Source of the DNA: an uncultured Ruminococcus sp.
GTDB taxonomy: Bacteria; Bacillota; Clostridia; Oscillospirales; Ruminococcaceae
Length of the DNA stretch: 33,199 nt
Direction of reading: 5' to 3'
Assembly (NCBI GenBank): GCA_900315755.1
Contig: ONAI01000033.1
Location: 12,990 to 46,188, forward strand
In this document: positions 1-7,614 of the stretch, in pieces
Layout of the letters: the number at the start of each line of letters is the position of its first letter
Position numbering within the stretch: position 1 is the first letter of the stretch
The notes under the pieces: model-generated
What the model was told of the DNA's origin: nothing
Seen by the model: the letters and a program-made list of their open reading frames with translations, nothing else
Database searches by the model: none
Translations under genes and position numbers: made by a program

Positions 1-1061
1 ATGTCGCGGGCTGCGATAACGAGGTGGTTATCGGTGTCTACGAATTTGGTTTTGCCGGCAACGTCATCGAGTTTATTGTGTGTGATCTTGTTGCCGATCT
101 TAGCAACAGTTCTGCCGTATTTTTCCTGAGCGATGAGGTAAGCAGCGTGAACTCCGAACTGAGTTGAAAGAACACGGTCATAAGCGCTTGGAGCGCCTCC
201 GCGGAGCATATGTCCGGGAACACATACTCTTGCCTCAATACCTGTATTAGCCTGTATCTGGGCAGCAATACGGCTTGTAGCTGTGATGATACCAGCCTCG
301 GCACGTTTCTTGGCACGTTCTTTTTTCTTCATTTTAGCTTCCTCGACATCGAAAGCACCCTCAGCCACAGCAAGGATAGAGAAGGTCTTTCCTGAGGCGC
401 TTCTTGCCATAACGGCATCGCAAACCTTGTCGATGTCGTAAGGGATTTCAGGGATGATGATAATATCAGCGCCGCCTGCGATACCGGCGTTGAGAGTGAG
501 CCAGCCGGCTTTATTTCCCATTATTTCGCATACGAGTATACGCGAATGGCTTGCAGCGGTAGTATGAAGACGGTCGATAACATCAGTAGCGATGTCAACG
601 GCTGTGTGGAATCCGAAAGTAACGTCAGTGCCGTAAATATCGTTGTCGATAGTCTTAGGCAGACCGATAACGTTAAGACCTTCATCTGCGAGAAGCTTTG
701 AGGTCTTGTGAGTACCGTTTCCGCCGAGGGTAAGGAGACAGTCGAGACGTTGTTTCTTGTAGGTCTCCTTCATATTTTTTACCTTGTCCACGTTATCCTC
801 ACCGATGACCTGCATCATCTTGAACGGCTGACGTTTAGTACCGAAGATAGTACCGCCCTGAGTAAGGATGCCTGAGAAAGAGGATGGTAGCATATCCTTG
901 CAGAGGTTATTGATGAGTCCGTAGTAGCCGTTTGAGATGCCGACTATCTCAACATTGTCCTCGCCGAAGCGTTCGTAGCAGGCTTTTGCAACACCTCTGA
1001 TAGTAGCGTTGAGTCCGGGGCAGTCGCCGCCGCTTGTAAGGATACCGATTCGTCTTTTCAT
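1..1061 (-). CDS. pfkA: 6-phosphofructokinase, 3' end outside window
   Basis: Phosphorylates fructose 6-phosphate to fructose 1,6-bisphosphate in glycolysis (cytosol). About 353 codons are visible; the stop lies beyond base 1. The start ATG (1061-1059) follows a clear GGAGG. The N-terminus has the TSGGDCPGLN nucleotide loop. The phosphodonor loop reads GGNGTHKT and the catalytic loop LPKTIDND, followed by MGNKAGW and PEIPYDIDK blocks and a PGHMLRGG block. In E. coli numbering the loop has Gly104, the usual ATP-type residue, and Lys124, the residue of the PPi-PFK-like clade. The Mg-binding Asp103 position is Asn. Gly plus Lys also occurs in the ATP-dependent kinetoplastid enzyme, so ATP is the likelier donor, but this is not proven. 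The gene lies 82 nt downstream of the EAL gene on the same strand. No strong promoter was found in that gap, only a weak 6-bp hairpin at the start of it. Confidence 0.93.
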   Translation of the reverse strand, partial: MKRRIGILTSGGDCPGLNATIRGVAKACYERFGEDNVEIVGISNGYYGLINNLCKDMLPSSFSGILTQGGTIFGTKRQPFKMMQVIGEDNVDKVKNMKETYKKQRLDCLLTLGGNGTHKTSKLLADEGLNVIGLPKTIDNDIYGTDVTFGFHTAVDIATDVIDRLHTTAASHSRILVCEIMGNKAGWLTLNAGIAGGADIIIIPEIPYDIDKVCDAVMARSASGKTFSILAVAEGAFDVEEAKMKKKERAKKRAEAGIITATSRIAAQIQANTGIEARVCVPGHMLRGGAPSAYDRVLSTQFGVHAAYLIAQEKYGRTVAKIGNKITHNKLDDVAGKTKFVDTDNHLVIAARD

Positions 1062-1143
1062 AGTTTTTGACCTCCGTTTACATTAAAATATACTGCATTG
1101 ATAGTGATAGTATTTCGCTTTTATATTTCAGCCGGAAGGCTGA

Positions 1144-3417
1144 TCATTTTTGGTTTTTTGAGTTTTTCTTAGGCTTTTCCTTGCTGCATTTGTTTGCTTC
1201 ATTTATTTTTCTGATGTTTTCCTCAAAGAAATCCTGAAGCATTTCAGCCGGCATAGGCTTGCCGTAGAGATAGCCCTGACCGTAATCGCATCCGGCTTTG
1301 CGGAGTATATCCTCCTGATTCTCGTTTTCGATGCCCTCAGCGATGGTCTCGATCTTCTTGGATTTTGCGATCCTGATAACGGCTGAAACGATCTCGTAGG
1401 CGATGTTATCGTGCTCAATGTCAGTGATGAACGAGCGGTCGAGTTTGAGGAGGGTGATCGGGAGTATCTGGAGGTAGCTCAGTGATGAGTAGCCTGTACC
1501 AAAGTCGTCCATAGCGAGCTTGACGCCGAGATCGCGGAGTTTGTTCATCTGATCTACGGCGAAGTCGATGTCGCTCAGAGCGAGAGTCTCGGTAAGCTCG
1601 ACCTCGAGCCATTTTGCTTCAAGACCGGATTTTGCGAGTGCTTCAAATACCTTGTCGCGCAGATCCTTCTGGTAGAAGTCGGAAGAGGCGAAGTTTATCG
1701 ACATAACTATCTCCGGATAGCCCATTTTCTGCCACAGGACATTCTGGCGGCAGCCCTCGTTCAGTACGAATTCACTTATCTTTCCGATGAGGTGAGAGCT
1801 TTCAGCGATAGGCACGAACTGATCCGGTGTTACGATAGTGCCGTCCGGCTTGATCCAGCGTATAAGGGCTTCAACGCCCATTATCCTGCCGGTAGCGAGG
1901 TTGATTTTAGGCTGATAGAACAGCTGTAATTCGTTATTTCCGATAGCGAGCGCAAGTGATTTTTCAAGTTCTGTATTGCCGATGATAGAATCGTGCATAC
2001 TTGGTTCATAGCCGCATATGCTGCCCTGAATGTTATTGGCGGATTTCAGCGCGAACTCGGCGTGTTCGAGGACTTCAAGGAAGGTTTTTCCGTCCTCCGG
2101 GAGTTTGGAATATCCGGCAGAACAGCTGAGGTTTATGGCTGAAAATTCATCAACAGCAAGCTTTGCGAACTCCTCCTGTATGTCTCTTGCTGTACGTATG
2201 GGGAGTTCATCGTCTCCGTAATCGCGCAGCACAAGAGCGAAGTTATCACCGCTCATACGTGCGGCAAGTCCGCCCGGGGTGACAAATTTATACAGGATAT
2301 GCGCGAAATTCTTGAGGATATAGTTACCATTCGAGTAGCCGCAGGTATCATTTATGATATGGAAGCGGTCTATGTCGAGCACCATTATCCAGTAGGAGTA
2401 ATCGAGCAGCTGAGCGGCTTCGTATGTCTCCTGACCGACTACCATGAGCTTGTTGCGGTTTGCGATCTCTGTGACTTCGTCTATATAAGCAAGACGCTCG
2501 ATGAGGAGGTCTTTCTCGTGTTCCTGAGTTACATCAATGATAGCACCGCCGAAGAGCGGGAGAGTGTGTTCTGTACCCTTTATCGACTTGTAGCGGTAGG
2601 AATACCAGCGGTAGATGCCGTCAGCGGAGCGCATACGCATATCAGCACTGCGGACTTCGGTAGAGTCCTTGGAGCTCAGAGCGCTGTCGAACTGAATGCG
2701 GTCATTCGGATGAACGAGTGAGCGGAATTCGCTGAGTGTGAAGCTGTTGCTCCTGAGACCGAGCATACGTACCATTTCCGGTGATGCGCGGAATTTCTTG
2801 CGGTCTGTACTCATTACAACGCCGATCTCGGCAAGTTCCATTGAGGAATTGAAGAAGTCGTTGGCGCTTGCGAGACTGTGTTTCATTTTCTTTATATCTG
2901 TCAGATTGAAGCCGGTGCTGAGGTAGAGAGAATTCTTCTTGCGCTTTTTTACAAGGGATGTACTCCACGCAATAGTTATCATACCGCCCTTCTGGTTCTT
3001 GAAACGTGCTTCGTGAGAAGTCTTGCTGGTAATGAGGGCGATAGCGTCTTTGTTCAGATCATCTATGCCGAAGGCAAGACGTATAACTTCCTTGCCATCG
3101 ACCGGCTTTTCAGCGCATCCTATAAGGTTTGCGAGCTTCTGATTAACATAAACATCGGAAAAGTCATCTGTCCAGAGGATCATCTCGGAATTGAGATCGT
3201 GTGTGATCTCTGCAATGTCCGTATCATCTACTGAGGATTTGTGTGATCTGTAAAGCCAGCTGACGAGAGAGAGGATCAATGTCAGGAAGATCATGGTCGA
3301 AATGTAGATGACGAGAGCGGTTATAGCGAATTCCGGGTAAAGATAGCAGTATGAGAGTATGAGAACGGTAGCAGTAGTTATTACGAATGCTGCTGCGAGC
3401 GGATTATTGAATTTTAT
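1144..3417 (-). CDS. Membrane PAS-GGDEF-EAL protein, probable c-di-GMP phosphodiesterase
   Basis: About 757 residues. Two membrane helices (about 8-55) precede two PAS-like regions (about 75-175 and 190-298), a GGDEF domain (about 305-475) and an EAL domain (about 490-745). The GGDEF signature is degenerate (SGDNF, about 389), so cyclase activity is unlikely. The EAL domain keeps its catalytic set: EALIRW, the Asn in SINFAS, ELTE, DDFGTG, the Lys in LKLDRSF, AEGIE and QGYLYGKP. It should therefore hydrolyse c-di-GMP, possibly with the GGDEF domain as a GTP sensor, as in other composite proteins (inference). The open frame runs up to a TTG at 3483, but that TTG is the -35 box of a consensus promoter. 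The best ribosome binding site (AAGGTGG, 3429-3423) points to an ATA at 3417; GTG at 3426 is the only nearby ordinary start and lies inside that site. The exact start is uncertain. Confidence 0.9.
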   Translation of the reverse strand: MKFNNPLAAAFVITTATVLILSYCYLYPEFAITALVIYISTMIFLTLILSLVSWLYRSHKSSVDDTDIAEITHDLNSEMILWTDDFSDVYVNQKLANLIGCAEKPVDGKEVIRLAFGIDDLNKDAIALITSKTSHEARFKNQKGGMITIAWSTSLVKKRKKNSLYLSTGFNLTDIKKMKHSLASANDFFNSSMELAEIGVVMSTDRKKFRASPEMVRMLGLRSNSFTLSEFRSLVHPNDRIQFDSALSSKDSTEVRSADMRMRSADGIYRWYSYRYKSIKGTEHTLPLFGGAIIDVTQEHEKDLLIERLAYIDEVTEIANRNKLMVVGQETYEAAQLLDYSYWIMVLDIDRFHIINDTCGYSNGNYILKNFAHILYKFVTPGGLAARMSGDNFALVLRDYGDDELPIRTARDIQEEFAKLAVDEFSAINLSCSAGYSKLPEDGKTFLEVLEHAEFALKSANNIQGSICGYEPSMHDSIIGNTELEKSLALAIGNNELQLFYQPKINLATGRIMGVEALIRWIKPDGTIVTPDQFVPIAESSHLIGKISEFVLNEGCRQNVLWQKMGYPEIVMSINFASSDFYQKDLRDKVFEALAKSGLEAKWLEVELTETLALSDIDFAVDQMNKLRDLGVKLAMDDFGTGYSSLSYLQILPITLLKLDRSFITDIEHDNIAYEIVSAVIRIAKSKKIETIAEGIENENQEDILRKAGCDYGQGYLYGKPMPAEMLQDFFEENIRKINEANKCSKEKPKKNSKNQK

Positions 3418-3454
3418 TTCAACCACCTTCTTATATGATGTGTTAACCAAATAT

Positions 3455-3483
3455 ATTATAGCAAATTTTACATAAAAAGTCAA
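3455..3483 (-). promoter_or_regulatory. Sigma-A promoter of the EAL gene
   Basis: On the minus strand TTGACT (3483-3478), 17 nt, then TATAAT (3460-3455) with a TG one base upstream (extended -10). Transcription should start near 3448, leaving a leader of about 30 nt that contains AAGGTGG. Confidence 0.8.
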
Positions 3484-3567
3484 TCAATATTTATTGCTGT
3501 GAGACGGATTTTATAAATTTGACATGAATTTTAAGAAATTTTTCACAGAATGTACACTTTTTCAGGA

Positions 3568-3581
3568 TATAATGTTATAAT
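3568..3581 (+). promoter_or_regulatory. Possible promoter of the response regulator operon
   Basis: Two TATAAT hexamers (3568-3573 and 3576-3581) lie 57-70 nt before the regulator start. Neither has a good -35 at 17 nt; a TTGACA at 3519-3524 is too far away. The promoter may need an activator, possibly the encoded regulator itself. Confidence 0.4.
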
Positions 3582-3637
3582 AATAAATGAAGTTAAAACG
3601 TGCTTTCAGAATCTTAATTATAGTGGAGGGTGAATCT

Positions 3638-4318
3638 ATGGCGCATATTTTAATTGTTGATGATGAGGTAAATATCAGAAAGGTCGTTCGTGAATACGCT
3701 GAGTTCGAGGGGTATGAGGTAACCGAAGCTGAAAACGGTATGGAAGCCGTAAAGCTTTGTCTTGAAAATGATTATGACCTTATAATAATGGATGTTATGA
3801 TGCCTCGCCTTGACGGCTATTCCGCCTGCAAGGAAATACATAAGAACAAGAGCATACCTGTAATCATGCTTTCGGCAAGAGGCGAGGAGTATGATAAGCT
3901 TTTCGGCTTTGAGATCGGTGTTGATGACTATGTTGTAAAGCCGTTCTCACCTAAGGAGCTCATGGCAAGAGTAAAGGTAGTTCTGAAGCGGAATACAAAG
4001 GCTGCGGATGCTGCTGTTCAGGACAAGTATGAGTTCGAGGGGCTTCAGGTAGATATATCCGGCAGAGAGGTATATGTCAACGGCGAAAAGGCTTCGATGA
4101 CTCCGAAGGAATATGATCTGCTCTTCTATCTTGTAAAGAACAGGAATATCGCGCTTTCCCGTGATAAGCTGCTTGAAGAGGTGTGGGGTTACGATTTCTT
4201 CGGCGACGACAGAACAGTTGATACACATATCAAAATGCTCAGGAACAGTCTCGGAGAATACAGGAAATTCATCGTAACGCTGAGAGGAATGGGTTATAAG
4301 TTTGAAGCTGCTCAGTAA
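3638..4318 (+). CDS. OmpR/PhoB-type response regulator
   Basis: 226 residues. The receiver domain (about 1-118) carries the acidic pair Asp8-Asp9, phospho-acceptor Asp52 in IIMDVMMP, switch Ser79 and Lys101 in VVKPF. A winged-helix DNA-binding domain follows (about 128-224), ending with TVDTHIKMLR and the GMGYKFE hairpin. The frame is open from 3587, but GGAGGG sits 7 nt before the ATG at 3638, and the conserved HILIVDDE strand starts there. The 3' end overlaps the kinase gene by 17 nt, so the pair is translationally coupled. It is probably a transcriptional regulator acting with the kinase. The signal and target genes cannot be read from sequence. Confidence 0.93.
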   Translation: MAHILIVDDEVNIRKVVREYAEFEGYEVTEAENGMEAVKLCLENDYDLIIMDVMMPRLDGYSACKEIHKNKSIPVIMLSARGEEYDKLFGFEIGVDDYVVKPFSPKELMARVKVVLKRNTKAADAAVQDKYEFEGLQVDISGREVYVNGEKASMTPKEYDLLFYLVKNRNIALSRDKLLEEVWGYDFFGDDRTVDTHIKMLRNSLGEYRKFIVTLRGMGYKFEAAQ

Positions 4319-5762
4319 AATCAAAACTGCAAGCGGACGTATGCCGCTTAAATTCAAGGTATGGATGTATTTTGTGTCGTTTACCATAATGGTATTCGTC
4401 CTTATGTGGACTTTCCAGATACTTTTCCTTGAAAATTTCTATGAGAGCATGAAGACACGCGCTGCCGAGCGCAGTGCCAATAATATTGCGGAATGCTATG
4501 ATGAACTCCAGAACGGCACGATAGATGCCGCTGAGTTCAAGAGCCGCATAGAGTCTATTGCGCTTGATAACGACCTCTGTGTTGAGATATTCGACAGGTA
4601 TGAGCGTTCACGTTATTCGGTCGAAACTCTCGGAGACTGTCTGATACACGGAAAGGAAAACAAAACAGGCGTATATCTTCTGAATATTCTCGAAAGCAGC
4701 GACAGAACGATCCGCTATACAATGAAGAACCCTCGCAGCGGCTACAATATGCTCCTCTATGGACGTACTCTCGGCAACAAGAATAATCCGAGCGGCTATC
4801 TGCTGGTGAATTCAGCACTTGTACCTGTCGGCTCGACTGTTTACATCATAAAGCGCCAGCTTATGCTCATTACGATAGTGCTTATAGTTGCTGCGTTTGT
4901 GATCTCGCTGTTCCTTTCAAGACGTATCGCAAGTCCTATCGCAAATATCACAAAATCCGCAGAGAACCTTGCAAAGGGAGATTTTTCTACCCGATTTGAC
5001 GGCAAGGGATACCTTGAAGCTGAAAAACTTGCGGATATGCTCACCTATGCGGAAAAGGAACTCTCAAGAGTCGATACCATGCAGCGTGACCTTATCGCAA
5101 ATGTTTCGCATGACCTGAGAACTCCGCTCACTATGCTGAAAGCTTATGCGGAAATGATACGTGATCTTTCAGGCGATAATCCGGTAAAGCGTAATGAGCA
5201 CCTCGAAATAATCATAAATGAGACCGACCGGCTTTCGCTCATGGTCAACGACATCCTTGACCTCTCAAAGCTTGAAAGCGGTAAGCAGAAGTTGAATATC
5301 TCTGAATTTGAGATCAGCAGCAAGCTTGGTGAGATAATAGAGCGCTTCAAGGGAATCTCGGAAAAAATGGGATACAATATATTATTCACTCCGGACAGCG
5401 AAAAGAACGTCCGCTGTGATGTCAGCAAGATAGAGCAGGTCATCTATAACCTCATCAATAATGCCATAAACTATACCGGCGAGGATAAACAGGTATTTGT
5501 AAGGCAGATAAATACTCCGGAAGGAGTTCTCATTGAGGTCGAAGATACCGGCGACGGCATCGAAGAGGACAAGATAAAGCTTATTTTCGATAAATACTAC
5601 CGCTCGGAAAATCACAAGCGAGAGGTAGTCGGAACAGGCCTTGGACTTTCAATAGTAAAGGCTGTTCTGAAGCTTCATAACTACGATTATGGTGTCCGCA
5701 GTACTAAGGGCAAGGGCTCAACATTCTGGTTCAGAATAAGCGCACAGGACGTAATTGAGTAA
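4302..5762 (+). CDS. Sensor histidine kinase (HAMP-HisKA-HATPase)
   Basis: 486 residues from a TTG start. Helix 1 (about 24-44), an extracellular sensor region of about 140 residues, helix 2 (about 187-208), a HAMP linker, the HisKA helix with His270 in NVSHDLRTPL, then the ATPase domain with the N box (YNLINNAINY), G1 (EDTGDGI) and G2 (GTGLGLSIV). The TTG at 4302 lies inside the last codons of the regulator gene; the first in-frame ATG (4341) would trim 13 cytoplasmic residues and is a valid alternative. It is the partner of the preceding regulator. The architecture resembles VanS/PhoR-like kinases, but the ligand is unknown. A strong terminator follows directly. Confidence 0.92.
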   Translation: MKLLSKIKTASGRMPLKFKVWMYFVSFTIMVFVLMWTFQILFLENFYESMKTRAAERSANNIAECYDELQNGTIDAAEFKSRIESIALDNDLCVEIFDRYERSRYSVETLGDCLIHGKENKTGVYLLNILESSDRTIRYTMKNPRSGYNMLLYGRTLGNKNNPSGYLLVNSALVPVGSTVYIIKRQLMLITIVLIVAAFVISLFLSRRIASPIANITKSAENLAKGDFSTRFDGKGYLEAEKLADMLTYAEKELSRVDTMQRDLIANVSHDLRTPLTMLKAYAEMIRDLSGDNPVKRNEHLEIIINETDRLSLMVNDILDLSKLESGKQKLNISEFEISSKLGEIIERFKGISEKMGYNILFTPDSEKNVRCDVSKIEQVIYNLINNAINYTGEDKQVFVRQINTPEGVLIEVEDTGDGIEEDKIKLIFDKYYRSENHKREVVGTGLGLSIVKAVLKLHNYDYGVRSTKGKGSTFWFRISAQDVIE

Positions 5763-5766
5763 CATA

Positions 5767-5808
5767 ATCCAAAGAACTGACCGTTATGGTCAGTTCTTTG
5801 GATTTTTT
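5767..5808 (+). terminator. Terminator of the two-component operon
   Basis: A 16-17 bp stem (CCAAAGAACTGACC and its complement, loop GTTA), then ATTTTTT. It starts 5 nt after the kinase stop. Confidence 0.9.
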
Positions 5809-5950
5809 GGGAATTGCCGGCAGCTGAGGAAATCTTTTATCTGCAAACCGGTGCGCAAAAAATACTAATTCATAAAATATTGATTTTTTCGTAACAACAT
5901 ATCTGTCTTTTCATCACACTATCTACACATATATACTATATAATATAATT

Positions 5951-6082
5951 GCTGAAGGAGAGATCCTGAAGCTGATTTTCATGTTAGTTTAATGTTTACC
6001 CCAACATTAAATTATTAAATCCCCAATAATCCCTATATCATGGCAGATGAGCTTCCGTAAAAGGAGGCTCGTTTGTTTTCCT
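5951..6082 (+). ncRNA. Candidate small RNA with C-rich loops
   Basis: This gene-free stretch has a compact run of hairpins between overlapping TATAAT boxes (5939-5944, 5944-5949; no good -35) and a terminator. Hairpin 1 (5951-5972) has a GCT/AGC base, tandem GA/GA, an AGGA/TCCT stem and a GAGA tetraloop. Hairpin 2 (5988-6011) is TTTAATGTT/AACATTAAA with loop TACCCC. Hairpin 3 (6011-6030) is ATTATT/AATAAT with a loop ending CCCC. CCC recurs at 6031-6033. Hairpin 4 is the terminator. No open frame of useful size was seen. CCCC loops are typical of Firmicute regulatory RNAs that pair with Shine-Dalgarno sequences (RsaE-like logic), but I recognise no named family. It could instead be a leader or a decayed element. 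Confidence 0.5.
6049..6080 (+). terminator. Terminator of the candidate small RNA
   Basis: An 8-bp stem, GAGCTTCC (6049-6056) with GGAGGCTC (6063-6070), loop GTAAAA, followed by GTTTGTTTTC. It lies upstream of the metK promoter, so it cannot be part of the riboswitch. Confidence 0.7.
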
Positions 6083-6113
6083 GAAAAAATTTGTTGCACA
6101 AGGGCAATAACTA

Positions 6114-6142
6114 TTGACAAATTCCGACCTTTGTAGTATAAT
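6114..6142 (+). promoter_or_regulatory. metK promoter
   Basis: TTGACA (6114-6119), 17 nt, TATAAT (6137-6142): a full consensus sigma-A promoter. The predicted start near 6149 is a few bases before the riboswitch P1 stem. Confidence 0.9.
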
Positions 6143-6152
6143 TATTTCATAA

Positions 6153-6255
6153 CCTTATCAAGAGCGGCGGAGGAAACAGGTCCTGTGAAGCCCGGCAACC
6201 TGACTGTTTAATTCAGACAAGGTGCTAAATCCTGCGGTTTATCCGGAAGATGAGG
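6153..6255 (+). promoter_or_regulatory. SAM-I (S-box) riboswitch
   Basis: The region matches the S-box core in order: CTTATCAAGAG, GCGGCGGAGG, TGAAGCCCGGCAACC, a variable hairpin, AAGGTGCTAAATCC and a closing GATGAGG. P1 pairs CCTTATC (6153-6159) with GATGAGG (6249-6255). It binds S-adenosylmethionine and lowers expression of the downstream synthetase when SAM is plentiful. With a promoter just upstream and a terminator hairpin just downstream, control is most likely by transcription attenuation. The antiterminator pairing is not obvious by eye. Confidence 0.93.
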
Positions 6256-6274
6256 AGTTTTTTCAATGGAAAAC

Positions 6275-6310
6275 AGCGCACTTCTTACGGAGTGCGCCTT
6301 TATTATTTTC
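6275..6310 (+). terminator. Attenuator terminator of the SAM riboswitch
   Basis: Stem GCGCACT (6276-6282) with AGTGCGC (6291-6297), then the U-rich tract CTTTATTATTTTC just before the metK AGGAGG. It is the presumed OFF-state terminator. The U tract is interrupted, so termination may be partial. Confidence 0.7.
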
Positions 6311-6326
6311 AGGAGGTTTTATTTAA

Positions 6327-7511
6327 ATGAGCAAATGCTTTTTCACTTCAGAATCAGTTACAGAGGGACATCCCGATAAAATATGCGATCAGATCTCTGA
6401 TGCAGTTCTCGATGCTATCCTTGAACAGGACAAAACAGGCAGAGTTGCCTGCGAGACCTGCGTTACAACAGGTATGATAATGGTAATGGGCGAGATCTCA
6501 ACTACTGCTGATGTCGATATTCCTAAGATCGCACGTCAGGTTGTAACAGACATCGGCTATGACAGAGCAAAGTATGGCTTCGATGCTCATACCTGCGCTG
6601 TTCTCACTTCTATCGACGGTCAGTCGCCTGATATTGCTATGGGCGTTAACGAGGCGTTCGAGTATCGTGAGGAAAACAACGAGAATGACGGACTTTCAAA
6701 CGGTGCCGGCGATCAGGGTATCATGTTCGGTTTTGCCTGCAATGAAACTCCTGAACTCATGCCGCTCCCGATCTCTCTTGCACATAAGCTTTCGCTTAAA
6801 CTTACAGAGGTCAGAAAGGACGGTACACTGCGCTATCTCCGTCCGGACGGAAAATCGCAGGTAACAGTTGAGTACGATAACGGAAAGCCTGTAAGAGTTG
6901 ACGCTGTTGTAGTATCATCACAGCATTCAGCTGACATCTCTCTTGAGCAGGTACGCAAGGACATCGAGGAATTCGTTATCAAGGCTGTTATCCCGGCTGA
7001 CCTTATGGACGAGAATACCAAGCTCTTCATCAACCCGACAGGACGTTTTGTTGTCGGCGGTCCTCAGGGAGACAGCGGTCTTACAGGACGCAAGATCATC
7101 GTTGATACCTACGGCGGATATTCACGTCACGGCGGCGGAGCATTCAGCGGTAAGGACCCGACGAAGGTTGACCGCAGTGCAGCTTATGCAGCACGTTATA
7201 TCGCTAAGAATATCGTTGCAGCCGGTCTTGCTGACAAGTGTGAGGTACAGCTTTCATATGCTATCGGCGTTGCTAAGCCAATATCAATACTCGTTGATAC
7301 ATTCGGTACAGGAAAAGTTGATGAGGACAAGCTTTCAGAAGCTGTAAGCAAGGTGTTTGATCTTCGTCCGACAGCTATAATCGAAATGCTCAATCTCAGA
7401 AAGCCGCAGTACAGACAGCTTGCTGCATACGGTCATATGGGACGCGAGGATCTCGGTGTTGCATGGGAAAAGACAGACCGTGTTGATGCAATAAAGGCTG
7501 CTCTTGCATGA
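6327..7511 (+). CDS. metK: S-adenosylmethionine synthetase
   Basis: 394 residues, the usual family length. It makes S-adenosylmethionine from methionine and ATP in the cytosol. Visible signatures are [11 protein letters not shown] with His15, Asp17 and Lys18 at the active site, [10 protein letters not shown], the [19 protein letters not shown] loop and the C-terminal [11 protein letters not shown]. The ATG has AGGAGG 10 nt upstream. It is a single-gene unit under a consensus promoter and SAM-I riboswitch, closed by a strong terminator. The metA gene in the same window (26.9 kb) belongs to the upstream methionine pathway but shows no S-box. Confidence 0.98.
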   Translation: MSKCFFTSESVTEGHPDKICDQISDAVLDAILEQDKTGRVACETCVTTGMIMVMGEISTTADVDIPKIARQVVTDIGYDRAKYGFDAHTCAVLTSIDGQSPDIAMGVNEAFEYREENNENDGLSNGAGDQGIMFGFACNETPELMPLPISLAHKLSLKLTEVRKDGTLRYLRPDGKSQVTVEYDNGKPVRVDAVVVSSQHSADISLEQVRKDIEEFVIKAVIPADLMDENTKLFINPTGRFVVGGPQGDSGLTGRKIIVDTYGGYSRHGGGAFSGKDPTKVDRSAAYAARYIAKNIVAAGLADKCEVQLSYAIGVAKPISILVDTFGTGKVDEDKLSEAVSKVFDLRPTAIIEMLNLRKPQYRQLAAYGHMGREDLGVAWEKTDRVDAIKAALA

Positions 7512-7541
7512 TTTTGCTGAGTTTAGTTTAACATAAGTACG

Positions 7542-7570
7542 AAAAGCCCCGGACATCGTTCCGGGGCTTT
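7542..7570. terminator. Bidirectional terminator between metK and the lipid cassette
   Basis: AAAGCCCCGGA (7543-7553) pairs with TTCCGGGGCTTT (7559-7570) around a short loop. Both strands carry a short T run after the stem, so it can end metK (plus) and the converging operon (minus). Confidence 0.85.
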
Positions 7571-7614
7571 AGTTTGTAATAAAGAAACTGCTGATAACAG
7601 TGTGGCAGTATATC

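Noticed and set aside
2299-2721. Plus-strand open frame opposite the EAL gene
   Set aside because: It mirrors codon periodicity of the GGDEF/PAS region and shows no family features or ribosome site.
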